Positions 28,273 through 36,900 of a stretch of DNA of 64,000 nt are shown piece by piece. The DNA is from Oerskovia turbata (GTDB lineage: Bacteria > Actinomycetota > Actinomycetes > Actinomycetales > Cellulomonadaceae), in assembly GCF_000718325.1 (NCBI RefSeq), contig NZ_JOFV01000004.1:62001-126000 (forward strand). The letters are read 5' to 3'. Both the position numbers and the translations under genes were made by a program. Numbering within the stretch: the first letter of the stretch is position 1; every line of letters begins with the position of its first letter. Below the pieces are notes generated by a model, which was not told where the DNA came from, made no database searches, and saw only the letters and a list, made by a program, of their open reading frames with translations.

Positions 28273-28384
28273 CGGCGGGCCTCCTTCTCTCGGTGGAACA
28301 GGTACGCCGTCGGGCGCTCCCGTGCCCCAGCCTGTCGCACGCGGCGGGGTAACGCCAGCGAATACGACGGGGTACGGTCGAGAC

Positions 28385-29461
28385 ATGTCGCACAAAGCGC
28401 CGGAGCCGGGCTCCGGGATGCCGTTCGCCCGCGCCGGACGTTCCGGCCTGGTCCTCCCCCGGCTGTCTCTCGGACTCTGGCAGAACTTCGGCGAGTCGAG
28501 CCCGTTCACGGCGCAGCGCGACCTGGTCCTGCACGCGTACGAGCGCGGGATCGTGCACTTCGACCTCGCGAACAACTACGGCCCGCCTGCGGGTTCGGCG
28601 GAGGCCACGTTCGGGCGACTCCTGGCGACGGACCTCCGAGGGCATCGTGACGAGCTCCTGGTCTCGACCAAGGCGGGCTACCGCATGGGCCCCGGGCCGT
28701 ACGGTGAGGGCGGGTCGCGCAAGTACCTGCTGTCGTCGCTCGACGCGTCGCTGCGCCGCCTCGGCACCGACCACGTGGACGTCTTCTACTCCCACCGCTT
28801 CGACCCGACGACCCCGCTCCGCGAGACGATCGGCGCGCTCGCGACGGCCGTCTCCTCGGGCAGGGCCACCTACGCGGCCATCTCGTCGTACTCGGCCGAG
28901 CGCACGACCGAGGCCCTCGCGGTCGCCGACGACCTCGGCCTGCCGCTCGTCCTGCACCAGCCGTCGTACTCGATGCTGAACCGGTGGATCGAGGCGCCGG
29001 GCCCGGGGGCCCGCAGCCTGCTCGACGTCGCAGGCGACTCGGGGACCGGCCTGATCGTCTTCTCGCCCCTTGCCCAGGGCATGCTCTCCGACCGGTACCT
29101 CGACGGGGTGCCACCGGACTCGCGCGCTGCCCGCTCGATCTCGCTGCGTCCTGAGCACCTCGCCCCCGAGAACCTCGCGAGGATCCGAGCGCTGCGGGAG
29201 GTCGCGAGCGGTCGGGGGGAGCCTCTCGCCCGGACGGCGATCGCCTGGACGCTGCGCGACCCGCGCGTCACGTCGGTCCTCGTGGGGGCACGCACAACGG
29301 CTCAGGTGGACGAGAACCTCGCAGCCCTCGACGCGCCGCCGTTCACGACCGACGAGCTCGCGGCGATCGACGCCGTGACGACCGAGACCGCGCCCGACGG
29401 GAGCCGCCGGCCCCTCGACACGGGTATCAACATCTGGGCCGCACGTTCGAGCGACCTCTAG
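28385..29461 (+). CDS. Aldo/keto reductase (L-glyceraldehyde-3-phosphate reductase-like)
   Basis: NADPH-dependent carbonyl reductase with a TIM-barrel fold. The 358-residue protein has the catalytic tetrad region: D-L-A-N-N-Y-G (Asp and Tyr), Lys in S-T-K-A-G-Y, and His in Y-S-H-R-F-D. The G-P-Y-G-E-G-G-S-R-K-Y insert is typical of the YghZ/GPR subgroup, which reduces L-glyceraldehyde 3-phosphate and methylglyoxal; the substrate here is inferred. TACGGT (28373-28378) is 6 nt before the ATG with no Shine-Dalgarno sequence, suggesting a leaderless mRNA. Confidence 0.9.
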   Translation: MSHKAPEPGSGMPFARAGRSGLVLPRLSLGLWQNFGESSPFTAQRDLVLHAYERGIVHFDLANNYGPPAGSAEATFGRLLATDLRGHRDELLVSTKAGYRMGPGPYGEGGSRKYLLSSLDASLRRLGTDHVDVFYSHRFDPTTPLRETIGALATAVSSGRATYAAISSYSAERTTEALAVADDLGLPLVLHQPSYSMLNRWIEAPGPGARSLLDVAGDSGTGLIVFSPLAQGMLSDRYLDGVPPDSRAARSISLRPEHLAPENLARIRALREVASGRGEPLARTAIAWTLRDPRVTSVLVGARTTAQVDENLAALDAPPFTTDELAAIDAVTTETAPDGSRRPLDTGINIWAARSSDL

Positions 29462-29480
29462 TCGAGCGGCCGACCTCGCC

Positions 29481-29510
29481 GAGCCGTCGACCGGTCGCGC
29501 CCGACGGCTC
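29481..29510. terminator. Hairpin between convergent aldo/keto reductase and nrdR
   Basis: GAGCCGTC (29481-29488) pairs with GACGGCTC (29503-29510), with an inner palindrome CGACCGGTCG region. The distal arm overlaps the nrdR stop codon. Likely terminator for the aldo/keto reductase transcript. Confidence 0.5.
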
Positions 29511-30039
29511 AGACCTGGTCGGGCACCACGTCGCCGGACGGCTCGTCGTCCGCCGTGCGAGCGTCGGCCTCGCCGAAGCTCGCCGCACGCTCCTCGCGCT
29601 CGGCGCGGAGCGAGTTGATCGCCGTCTCGAAGTCCTCGAGCGAGTCGAAGGCCTGGTAGACGCTCGCGAAACGCAGGTAGGCGACCTCGTCGAGCTCGCG
29701 GAGAGGACCGAGGATCGCCAGCCCGATCTCGTAGGCGTCCAGCTCCGCGCTCCCCCCGGCCCGGAGCGACTCCTCGACCTTCTGAGCGAGCACCGCGAGG
29801 TCGTCCTCGTTCACGGGGCGCCCTTGGCACGCCTTGCGCACACCGGTGACGATCTTCTCCCTGCTGAAGGGCTCGGTCACGCCCGAGCGCTTGACGACCG
29901 ACAGGCTCGCCGTCTCGATCGTGGTGAAGCGGCGGTTGCACGCCGGGCACTGCCTACGACGACGGATGGACGCGCCATCGTCGGAGGTCCGTGAGTCGAC
30001 GACCCGTGAGTCCGCGTGCCGGCAGAACGGACAGTGCAT
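29509..30039 (-). CDS. nrdR: Transcriptional repressor NrdR
   Basis: Zinc-finger/ATP-cone repressor of ribonucleotide reductase genes. The 176-residue protein has a zinc ribbon with C-P-F-C (3-6) and C-P-A-C-N (31-35), then an ATP-cone domain (about 46-136) with [13 protein letters not shown]. The C-terminal 30 residues are polar and longer than usual. ATG at 30039 has AGGAG upstream. No reductase gene is adjacent. A TTGCGC - 18 bp - TAGGTT promoter (30128-30133 and 30104-30109) lies about 65 bases upstream. Confidence 0.95.
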   Translation of the reverse strand: MHCPFCRHADSRVVDSRTSDDGASIRRRRQCPACNRRFTTIETASLSVVKRSGVTEPFSREKIVTGVRKACQGRPVNEDDLAVLAQKVEESLRAGGSAELDAYEIGLAILGPLRELDEVAYLRFASVYQAFDSLEDFETAINSLRAEREERAASFGEADARTADDEPSGDVVPDQV

Positions 30040-30180
30040 GAGGCGGTACTCCTGTAGGTCTGCGCGAAGGGTCCAGGGCGGGCGCCGCGGACGCTGCGTC
30101 CTGAACCTATGTCTCGACCTCGACAGGGCGCAAGGCGCCCCGCCAGGCGGGACGGTCACGATGGGTCCTCGCACATGAGA

Positions 30181-30210
30181 ACGGAGGTGGCCGATACCGG
30201 CCACCTCCGT
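30181..30210 (-). terminator. Perfect 13-bp hairpin downstream of the LysM gene
   Basis: ACGGAGGTGGCCG (30181-30193) and CGGCCACCTCCGT (30198-30210) pair fully around a 4-nt loop; on the minus strand TTCTC follows. It can end the LysM transcript or a small RNA starting near 30,325. Its distance of 169 bases from the LysM stop is unusually long for a simple gene terminator. Confidence 0.7.
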
Positions 30211-30325
30211 CGGGACGCCCCCGTCCCCATCTCACGTCCGCGACTCGCCTCGCTGACGTCGACGCAACTGCGGAGATGCGCGTGGCGCGTCTCCCCCTCA
30301 CCGACCGACCCCCCAGCCGGGTTGG
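30181..30325 (-). ncRNA. Candidate structured small RNA under an iron-box-like element
   Basis: Downstream of the iron-box-like site the minus strand reads as a series of hairpins: CTCACC/GGTGAG, GGAGA-n-GCG/GCG-nn-TCTCC, GGGACG-GGGG-CGTCCC, and the strong terminator-like 13-bp stem at 30181-30210. No start codon with a ribosome-binding site is present. Mycobacteria have an IdeR-controlled small RNA (MrsI), so a functional counterpart is possible, but no sequence relation is claimed. It could instead be the 3' UTR of the LysM mRNA. Confidence 0.3.
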
Positions 30326-30335
30326 TGAGGCAGTA

Positions 30336-30354
30336 CTAACTTAGGGGAACCTAA
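30336..30354 (-). promoter_or_regulatory. DtxR/IdeR iron-box-like sequence
   Basis: On the minus strand TTAGGTTCCCCTAAGTTAG matches 14 of 19 positions of the DtxR/IdeR consensus TTAGGTTAGCCTAACCTAA. It stands in an AT-rich patch and overlaps or abuts a possible -10 (TTAGTA). No gene starts directly downstream. The target would be the candidate small RNA or a long nrdR leader. Confidence 0.45.
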
Positions 30355-30378
30355 TGCTCTCGCGCAAGCCCTGACGGG

Positions 30379-30780
30379 TCAGCGTCCGAAGTCCGGGTCG
30401 ACGGGGAGCAGGAGCTTCTGGCCGACCTGCAGACCCGTCGAGGACAGGTTGTTGAGCTCGGCGAGGTCCGCCATGACGTCACGGACGTCCCGCCCCCCGG
30501 AGGCCACCGCGGACGCATGCTGCCACAGCGTCTCCCCTGCCTCGACGACGTGGATCCGCACCTCGACCGGCTCACCCGGTCCGGACGCGACCGCACGCAC
30601 GCCCCACAGGGCCCCGAGCGCGACGACCGTCGCGACGAGCAGCACGAGGACGACGCGACCCCGCGTCGTCAGCCTCAACGGCGCCTCGACCCGGGCGCCG
30701 CCGCGCCGCTCGTCACGCCGTCCGTCATACCGCTCGATGCGCCATCCGTCGGAAGCACCCGTCGCAGTGATCGCACTCAT
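30379..30780 (-). CDS. LysM-domain membrane protein, SOS division inhibitor-like (ChiZ/DivS/YneA position)
   Basis: A 133-residue protein with a cytoplasmic tail (about 1-38), one membrane segment (about 39-61) and an extracytoplasmic LysM domain ([10 protein letters not shown], then V-G-Q-K-L-L-L-P at the end). A small LysM protein divergent from lexA is the known arrangement of Rv2719c (ChiZ) of M. tuberculosis and YneA of B. subtilis, which block division during SOS; DivS of Corynebacterium sits there too. ATG at 30780 has GAAGGAG upstream. Three LexA boxes lie within 130 bases upstream. Confidence 0.85.
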   Translation of the reverse strand: MSAITATGASDGWRIERYDGRRDERRGGARVEAPLRLTTRGRVVLVLLVATVVALGALWGVRAVASGPGEPVEVRIHVVEAGETLWQHASAVASGGRDVRDVMADLAELNNLSSTGLQVGQKLLLPVDPDFGR

Positions 30781-30826
30781 ACCCGCTCCTTCGCCCGTGG
30801 CGCCCGAACCGCCTTCCCCGGTCGGT

Positions 30827-30909
30827 TCGAACACCTGTACGTCGAACATCTGTACGATTTCTATCACCGTCGGGCGCGGATGTCGAGACATGCTCGAACA
30901 TGTGTTTGA
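30827..30909. promoter_or_regulatory. Three LexA boxes in the lexA/LysM divergent region
   Basis: TCGAACACCTGTACGT (30827-30842), TCGAACATCTGTACGA (30842-30857) and TCGAACATGTGTTTGA (30894-30909) each match CGAAC-N4-GTTCG with one or two changes. The first two share one base and lie nearer the LysM gene; the third lies on the lexA side. The arrangement fits autoregulation of lexA and tight SOS control of the LysM gene. Confidence 0.9.
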
Positions 30910-31090
30910 TTCGTGTCGTCGTGTGACCTACGCTGTGGGAGTACTGGTCGTCCGATATGTCGGACGCTCGTCGCGGGTCCTCCCCGCGCGGGCTGACGAG
31001 AGCCCGGTCGGCCACGCTCAGGAGCCGGTGCCGCTCACGGCGCCGCTCGCAGGACAGGGACCGAGACGGCCGAGCAGGGCGGAGACGACG

Positions 31091-31840
31091 ATGGCGGGAC
31101 GGGTGGCCGACACCACGGGCAGGCTCGCGAAGGTGCACGAGCTGCCCGACGGCACGACGGGCGGCGACGGCCTCACGCCACGTCAGCGCCTCGTGCTCGA
31201 GACGATCCGCGCGTCGGTCGACCAGCGCGGCTATCCGCCGAGCATGCGCGAGATCGGCGAAGCCGTGGGGCTGACGAGCCCCTCGAGCGTCAAGCACCAG
31301 CTCACGACGCTCGAGCGCAAGGGCTACCTGCGTCGCGACCCCAACCGTCCGCGCGCCATCGAGGTCGTCCAGCACGACGACGCTCGCGCCATCACCGCGC
31401 TCCCCGGGAGCGCTTTCCCGCGCGTGGAGGGCATCGACACGTCGGAGGACTCCCCCGAGCGTCCCACGCCGTCGTACGTCCCCGTCGTGGGACGCATCGC
31501 TGCCGGTGGCCCCATCCTGGCCGAGCAGGTGGTCGAGGACGTGTTCCCGCTCCCCCGGCAGCTCGTGGGTGACGGCGAGCTCTTCCTGCTCCGCGTGGCG
31601 GGCGACTCGATGATCGACGCCGCGATCTGCGACGGGGACTGGGTCGTGGTGCGCCGGCAGCCGGTCGCCGAGAACGGGGAGATCGTCGCGGCGATGATCG
31701 ACGGCGAGGCGACCGTCAAGACGTTCAAGCGCATCGACAAGCACGTGTGGCTCATGCCGCACAACGAGGCGTACCGGCCCATCTCGGGGGACGACGCCCA
31801 GATCCTGGGCCGCGTCGTCTCGGTCCTGCGGAGCCTGTGA
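31091..31840 (+). CDS. lexA: SOS repressor LexA
   Basis: Repressor of the DNA-damage regulon, self-cleaved when RecA filaments form. The 249-residue protein has a winged-helix domain (about 29-93; [17 protein letters not shown]) and an S24 peptidase domain with cleavage site Ala138-Gly139, catalytic Ser173 (G-D-S-M) and Lys210 (A-T-V-K-T-F). ATG at 31091 is preceded by GGAG; the frame is open far upstream, but that part covers the LexA boxes. It probably binds the boxes at 17573, 30827 and 54685. Confidence 0.97.
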   Translation: MAGRVADTTGRLAKVHELPDGTTGGDGLTPRQRLVLETIRASVDQRGYPPSMREIGEAVGLTSPSSVKHQLTTLERKGYLRRDPNRPRAIEVVQHDDARAITALPGSAFPRVEGIDTSEDSPERPTPSYVPVVGRIAAGGPILAEQVVEDVFPLPRQLVGDGELFLLRVAGDSMIDAAICDGDWVVVRRQPVAENGEIVAAMIDGEATVKTFKRIDKHVWLMPHNEAYRPISGDDAQILGRVVSVLRSL

Positions 31841-31873
31841 GCCCACCCGCACGGTGACCGTCCTGCGGCGACC

Positions 31874-31926
31874 GCGGGTACGACGAAGGGGACGGCCCGG
31901 TGGGTCGTCCCCTTCGTCGCACCCGC
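31874..31926. terminator. Bidirectional hairpin between lexA and ldh
   Basis: Outer arms GCGGGT/ACCCGC and inner arms CGACGAAGGGGACG/CGTCCCCTTCGTCG pair with a single A-C mismatch between them, giving a stem of about 20 bp. It lies 33 bases past the lexA stop and 24 bases past the convergent ldh stop. Confidence 0.82.
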
Positions 31927-31949
31927 AGCCCTCGTGGGCAGCGGGAGGG

Positions 31950-32903
31950 CTACAGCCCGAACCTCTTGGCCACGGCCCGGACCGAGTCCGCGGACGCCCG
32001 GAGCCCTGCGAGCTCGTGGTCGGACAAGGGGACCTCGATCCGCTCGCCGCACCCTCGCCGATCGAGCAACGACGGGACGGAGAGGCACACGTCGCTGATC
32101 CCGTGGAAGTCCTCGAGCAGCGAGGAGACCGGCAGGACCCGGTGCTCGTCGTCGAGGACGGCCTCGATGATGCGCGTCGCGGCGAGCGCGACCGCATAGT
32201 TCGTCGCCCCCTTGCCCTCGATGATGCGGTAGGCCGACTGCACGACCTCGTGCGCGATGTCCTCGCGCACCTCGGCCGTGAGCGGGCCCCGGCCCTTGAG
32301 CCCCTGCCACTCGAGCAGCGGGACCCCGCTGATCGTCGCCGAGCTCCAGAGCGGGATCTCGCTGTCGCCGTGCTCCCCCGCGATGTACGCGTGCACGTTC
32401 TGCACCGCGACGCCGCAGTGCTGCGCGACGAGGAAGCGGAGCCGGGACGAGTCCAGGACCGTGCCGCTCCCGAAGAGCTGGTTCGGTGGCAGGCCCGAGT
32501 ACTTGAGGGCCGCGTACGTGACCACGTCGACCGGGTTGGTCACCATGATGTAGACGGCGTTGGGCGCGACCTCGACGAGCCCGGGCAGGATCGTGCGCAC
32601 CAGCGAGATCGTCGCCTCGGCGAGGTCCAGGCGCGTCTGTCCGGGCTTCTGCTTGGCACCTGCGGTGAAGACCACGACGTCGGCGTCGGCGCACACCGCG
32701 ACGTCGTCGGAGCCCTCGACCTTGGCCATGGGCATGAACTGGATGCCGTGCTGCAGGTCGAGGACCTCGGCCTCGACCTTGGTCCTGTTGACGTCGAGCA
32801 GGCTCACGGTGTGAGCGGCCCCACGCATGAGCGCCGCGTAGGCGAGGGTCGATCCGACGGAACCTGCGCCGACGATCGCGAGCTTGGTGGTACGGGCGGG
32901 CAC
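31950..32903 (-). CDS. ldh: L-lactate dehydrogenase
   Basis: Interconverts pyruvate and L-lactate with NADH. The 317-residue protein has the Rossmann motif G-A-G-S-V-G-S (about 11-17), the Q-K-P-G-Q-T-R substrate loop with its discriminating Gln and Arg (about 87-93), V-T-N-P-V-D and the catalytic His in G-E-H-G-D-S (about 178). The Gln in the loop favours lactate over malate. GTG at 32903 has AGGAGG upstream, preferred to an upstream ATG with no such site. A -10-like TAGGCT (32985-32990) lies at the end of the dinG gene. Confidence 0.94.
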   Translation of the reverse strand: MPARTTKLAIVGAGSVGSTLAYAALMRGAAHTVSLLDVNRTKVEAEVLDLQHGIQFMPMAKVEGSDDVAVCADADVVVFTAGAKQKPGQTRLDLAEATISLVRTILPGLVEVAPNAVYIMVTNPVDVVTYAALKYSGLPPNQLFGSGTVLDSSRLRFLVAQHCGVAVQNVHAYIAGEHGDSEIPLWSSATISGVPLLEWQGLKGRGPLTAEVREDIAHEVVQSAYRIIEGKGATNYAVALAATRIIEAVLDDEHRVLPVSSLLEDFHGISDVCLSVPSLLDRRGCGERIEVPLSDHELAGLRASADSVRAVAKRFGL

Positions 32904-32981
32904 TGTGCCTCCTGGACGTTGAGCGCCGGTCGTCGGTCGCTGCACGAGCGTCACGACGTCCGTCGCGTGGACTGCCAGGTC

Positions 32982-35039
32982 TCAGCCTAGGGCGGACAGG
33001 CGCTCGAGCGCAGAGAGGACGACCCGGCGGTCGGTCGTGGTCCAGAAGTCCGGCATCGACTTCGTGAGGTAGGAGCCGTAGCGGGCGGTCGCGAGGCGCG
33101 GGTCGAGGACCGCGACGACCCCGCGGTCGGCGGTCGAGCGGATGAGGCGTCCTGCGCCCTGCGCGAGCAGGAGCGCGGCATGGTTCGCGGAGACCTGCAT
33201 GAACCCGTTGCCGCCCGCGGCCTCGACCGCACGGGCGCGGGCGGACTTCACGGGGTCGTCGGGACGCGGGAAGGGGATCCGGTCGATCAGGACGAGCTGA
33301 CAGCTGGGACCAGGGACGTCCACGCCCTGCCACAGCGAGAGCGTGCCGAACAGGCACGTCGCGGGGTCCGCGGCGAACTCCTTGACGAGCGTCGGCAGCT
33401 GGTCCTCCCCCTGGCACAGGATCGGGACGTCGAGGCGCTCACGCATGGCCTCGGCGACCGCGAGCGCCGCCCGCCGTGAGGAGAAGAGCCCGAGGGTCCG
33501 GCCCCCGGCCGCGGCGATGAGGTCGGCGATCTCGTCGAGCTGGCCGTCCGTCGCGGCCTCGCGGCCGGGCTGGGGCAGGTGCTTGGCGATGTAGAGGATG
33601 CCCTGCTGGGGGTAGTCGAACGGGCTGCCGACGTCCACGCCCGTCCAGGTGGCACCGTCGTCGTCGAGGCCCAGCGACCGGGCCACGGGGTCGAACGTGC
33701 CACCGAGGGCGAGCGTCGCCGAGGTGAAGACGCCTGTGCGCTCGGTCAGGAGGTGCGTGCGGATGAGGCCCGCGACCGCGAGCGGCGCGGCGTGCAGCTT
33801 GCTCACGCCGTCCCCGCTCCACCGGCCGTCGTCGCCCGCGCGTGAGCACCACAGGACGTCATGACCGGTGGGGTCCTGGGCCATGCGCTCGGCGATCTCG
33901 AAGACCTGGAGCATGGTCGCCTGGGCCATCTTCATGCCGGTGTCCGGCTGTGCCTGCGGGCCGCCCGAGGTGTCGGGCTTGAGCGCGCTCAGCACGGTGC
34001 GCGCGGCGTCGCGGACGGCGGCCACGGCTGAGCGTGCGTCGTCGGGCAGGCCGTCGGGGAATCGCTCCGCGGGCAGGGACGCGACGACGGTCCCGAACGC
34101 GCCGGTCGCGAGGTCGAGGTCCGTCGTCTGGACTCCACCGTGGCGGCGTGCGAGGCGCGCCGCGTGCTCGATGATCGGCACGGAGAGGTCCGCGGTCGCG
34201 GCGGCCGTGACGCGGTCGCTGAGCTCGTGCGCCTCGTCGACGACCACGACGCCGTGCTCGGGCAGCACACCGGGCGAGCCCGACGCCGCGATGCCCAGCA
34301 TCGCGTGGTTGGTCACGACGACGTCGGCCTCCCGGGCGCTCGTGCGCGCCTGGTCGGGGAAGCAGTCGTCGATGAGGGGGCACTTGGCGCCCAGGCACTC
34401 GAGCGCCGTGACCGAGACCTGCCGCCAGGCCTTGTCGGAGACGCCCGGCACGAGGTCGTCCCGGTCCCCTGTCGTGGTCTCCTGGGCCCACTCGCGCAGC
34501 CGCACGACCTGCTCCCCCAGGGCCGCGGCCCCCGAGGCCGCGCCGGGCGCAGGGTGCTCGGCGACGCCCGCACGCTCGCCGCCCGTGGGCAGGTCGAACA
34601 GCGTGGGCTCGTCGGCCGGGTAGCCGCCCTCGATCTTGTGCTGGCACAGGTAGTTGTGCCAGCCCTTGAGGAGCGCGATCCGCGGAGGGCGCGGCAGGCG
34701 GTCGGCGACGGCCTCGGCGACGAGCGGCAGGTCGCGCGTGATGATCTGGCGCTGGAGGGCGAGGGTCGCGGTCGAGACGATGACTCGCTCGTCCTCGCAC
34801 ACCGCGTGCCGCACCGCCGGCACGAGGTATCCGAGGGACTTTCCGGTGCCCGTCCCGGCCTGGACCAGCAGGTGGTCGGGGCCGCCCGAGCCGTCGATCG
34901 TCCGCGCGACGTTCACGGCCATCTGGTGCTGCCCGGCGCGGCGTCCGCCTCCGAGGGCGCCGACGGCGAGGTCGAGCAGCTCCTCGACGTCAGGGGTCGC
35001 GGGGCCCGTGGTCAGGGTGGTGGTGGTCTCCTCGGGCAC
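32982..35039 (-). CDS. dinG: DinG/XPD-type iron-sulfur ATP-dependent DNA helicase
   Basis: Superfamily 2 helicase with 5'-3' polarity in characterised relatives. The 685-residue protein has Walker A G-T-G-T-G-K-S (about 62-68) and four cysteines for a 4Fe-4S cluster (N-Y-L-C, then E-C-L-G-A-K-C-P-L-I-D-D-C). It also has D-E-A-H (about 268-271), S-A-T-L-A-L-G-G, and late motifs L-W-Q-G-V-D-V-P-G and Q-G-A-G-R-L-I-R. GTG start: TAGACT (35046-35051) is 6 nt upstream with no Shine-Dalgarno sequence, so leaderless. No LexA box was seen, so SOS control is not supported. Confidence 0.92.
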   Translation of the reverse strand: MPEETTTTLTTGPATPDVEELLDLAVGALGGGRRAGQHQMAVNVARTIDGSGGPDHLLVQAGTGTGKSLGYLVPAVRHAVCEDERVIVSTATLALQRQIITRDLPLVAEAVADRLPRPPRIALLKGWHNYLCQHKIEGGYPADEPTLFDLPTGGERAGVAEHPAPGAASGAAALGEQVVRLREWAQETTTGDRDDLVPGVSDKAWRQVSVTALECLGAKCPLIDDCFPDQARTSAREADVVVTNHAMLGIAASGSPGVLPEHGVVVVDEAHELSDRVTAAATADLSVPIIEHAARLARRHGGVQTTDLDLATGAFGTVVASLPAERFPDGLPDDARSAVAAVRDAARTVLSALKPDTSGGPQAQPDTGMKMAQATMLQVFEIAERMAQDPTGHDVLWCSRAGDDGRWSGDGVSKLHAAPLAVAGLIRTHLLTERTGVFTSATLALGGTFDPVARSLGLDDDGATWTGVDVGSPFDYPQQGILYIAKHLPQPGREAATDGQLDEIADLIAAAGGRTLGLFSSRRAALAVAEAMRERLDVPILCQGEDQLPTLVKEFAADPATCLFGTLSLWQGVDVPGPSCQLVLIDRIPFPRPDDPVKSARARAVEAAGGNGFMQVSANHAALLLAQGAGRLIRSTADRGVVAVLDPRLATARYGSYLTKSMPDFWTTTDRRVVLSALERLSALG

Positions 35040-35088
35040 CCCGGAAGTCTACGGGGGGCCACCGACACGGCTGGGCGCTCCCCCGGGG

Positions 35089-35124
35089 TTCCGCCGGACC
35101 GGGCGCGTACCCGGTCCGGCGGAA
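35089..35124 (-). terminator. Perfect 15-bp hairpin after hflX
   Basis: Arms 35089-35103 and 35110-35124 are fully complementary around a 6-nt loop. It lies 7 bases past the hflX stop on the minus strand and upstream of the dinG start, separating the two transcripts. Confidence 0.8.
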
Positions 35125-35130
35125 GCGACC

Positions 35131-36660
35131 TCAGGCCCGGACCGCGACCGCGTGGAGCTCGAGCGCGAGCCCCTCGTCGACGCGACCCAGCAGCCGCGTC
35201 CCGGTCTCGACGTGCTCCTCGAGGTCGATCTCGCCCGTGAGGTGCACACGGTTGACCAGGTCGCCGCGGTGGTAGGGCACCACGACGTCGATCGAGACGT
35301 CGGGACGCGGCAGCTCGTCGGAGATGAGCTGGAGCAGGTCGTCGATCCCCTGCCCGGTGTGCGCCGAGACGAGGATCGTGCGGCGCTCGCGCCCGCGGAT
35401 GCGTGCGACGACGTCGGGGTCGGCGACGTCGACCTTGTTGAGCACGACGACCTCGAGCACCTGGTCGATGCCCGGGATGTCGGCGAGCACGTGGCGGACC
35501 GCCGCGATCTGCCCCTCGGGGTCGGGGTGCGACGCGTCGACGACGTGGAGCAGCAGGTCGGCCTGGCCGACCTCCTCGAGCGTCGAGCGGAACGCCTCGA
35601 CGAGCTGGTGCGGCAGGGACCGCACGAACCCGACCGTGTCGGCGAGCGTGTACACGCGCCCGTCCTCGGTCTGCGCGCGCCGGACGGTGGGGTCCAGGGT
35701 CGCGAACAGGGCGTTCTCGACGAGCACGCCCGCGCCCGTGAGGGCGTTGAGCAGGCTCGACTTGCCCGCGTTCGTGTACCCCGCGATCGCGACCGACGGG
35801 ATCGCGTGGCGCTTGCGCGAGGACCGCTTGGTCTCGCGGCCCGGCGCCATCGCGGCGATCTCACGGCGCAGCTTGGTCATGCGGTCGCGGATGCGGCGCC
35901 GGTCGAGCTCGATCTTGGTCTCACCGGGTCCGCGCGAGCCCATGCCCGCGCCGGCGCCGCCCACCTGACCACCGGCCTGCCGGGACATCGACTCGCCCCA
36001 GCCTCGCAGGCGCGGGAGCAGGTACTCGAGCTGCGCGAGCTCGACCTGCGCCTTGCCCTCCCGGGACTTGGCGTGCTGGGCGAAGATGTCGAGGATGAGC
36101 GCGGTCCGGTCGACGACCTTGACCTTGACGATGTCCTCGAGCGCGCGGCGCTGCGAGGGCGCGAGCTCGCCGTCGATCACGACGGTGTCCGCGCCGCTCA
36201 CGGCCACGACGGACGCGAGCTCCTCGGCCTTGCCCGACCCGAGGTAGGTCCCGGGGTCCGGCTTCTGGCGGCGCTGGAGCACGCCGTCGAGCACCTGGGA
36301 GCCCGCCGTCTCGGCGAGGGCCGCGAGCTCGCGCAACGAGACCTCGGCCTCGGTCGCCGCGGCCTCGCCGCTGCCGCTGTACAGGCCGACGAGCACGACC
36401 TTCTCCAGTCGCAGCTGCCGGTACTCGACCTCGGTGACGTCCTCGAGCTCGGTCGAGAGGTTCGCGACCCGTCGCAGCGCGGTGCGCTCGGCGAGCTCGA
36501 GCTGTTCGCCGTCGTGGACGGAGTGCTGGGTGCCTCCCTCGGCGCGCGCGGTCCCCGCCCGTGCGAGCACCCGTGCCACGACGTCACCGGCGATGTCGCG
36601 CTCGGGGCGCACGGTCTCCGGTTCGGTCTCAGGGGTGGGGTTCGCGGGGGTCTGGGTCAT
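35131..36660 (-). CDS. hflX: GTPase HflX
   Basis: Ribosome-associated GTPase that splits stalled ribosomes in stress. The 509-residue protein has an HflX N-terminal domain (about 70-240), a coiled-coil linker (R-R-I-R-D-R-M-T-K-L), and a GTPase domain with G1 G-Y-T-N-A-G-K-S-S (about 285-293), G3 D-T-V-G-F and G4 N-K-V-D (about 421-424). ATG at 36660 with AAAGGCGG upstream; the frame is open further, but the extension lacks family character. In the lexA-miaA neighbourhood as in mycobacteria. Confidence 0.94.
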   Translation of the reverse strand: MTQTPANPTPETEPETVRPERDIAGDVVARVLARAGTARAEGGTQHSVHDGEQLELAERTALRRVANLSTELEDVTEVEYRQLRLEKVVLVGLYSGSGEAAATEAEVSLRELAALAETAGSQVLDGVLQRRQKPDPGTYLGSGKAEELASVVAVSGADTVVIDGELAPSQRRALEDIVKVKVVDRTALILDIFAQHAKSREGKAQVELAQLEYLLPRLRGWGESMSRQAGGQVGGAGAGMGSRGPGETKIELDRRRIRDRMTKLRREIAAMAPGRETKRSSRKRHAIPSVAIAGYTNAGKSSLLNALTGAGVLVENALFATLDPTVRRAQTEDGRVYTLADTVGFVRSLPHQLVEAFRSTLEEVGQADLLLHVVDASHPDPEGQIAAVRHVLADIPGIDQVLEVVVLNKVDVADPDVVARIRGRERRTILVSAHTGQGIDDLLQLISDELPRPDVSIDVVVPYHRGDLVNRVHLTGEIDLEEHVETGTRLLGRVDEGLALELHAVAVRA

Positions 36661-36900
36661 GGGCCGCCTTTCAGCTGAGGGTCCGGGCGCCGGATCGAGG
36701 TGACCTGGGCCGGTCGTTTCCGTCCGGAGACGCTCCGGTCGGCATGTCGTACAACAAGCGTGGCACGCCGGATCGTCCCGGCGCGAACCAATTCGCCCTG
36801 CGGGGCCGCGGTTCATCCCAGGGCGCAGCGGGGACCGGCCCGTCCGGCGCGCCCAGGGCCACCGCGGCGGGTCGTGCGCCGGCCGATAGGATCGGTCCTC

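Larger units (their letters stand above)
30040..30378. other. nrdR-LysM gene intergenic region
   Basis: There are 339 bases with no convincing protein-coding frame. From the LysM end on the minus strand it holds an iron-box-like sequence (30336-30354), several short hairpins, a perfect 13-bp hairpin (30181-30210), and then the nrdR promoter. See the separate entries for the candidate small RNA and terminator. Confidence 0.5.

Noticed and set aside
30181..30340. Plus-strand reading of the C-rich hairpins as a 6C-type actinobacterial RNA
   Set aside because: Loops have four or five Cs at most in paired context and the two-hairpin layout is not clear; the minus-strand reading ends in a better terminator.
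32982..35039. SOS control of the DinG-type helicase
   Set aside because: No LexA-box match was found upstream; only a leaderless -10 element is visible.
36785..36802. GCGAACCAATTCGC as a LexA box near hflX
   Set aside because: It lacks the C and G next to the spacer in the CGAAC-N4-GTTCG core; it is a short palindrome that may be chance.
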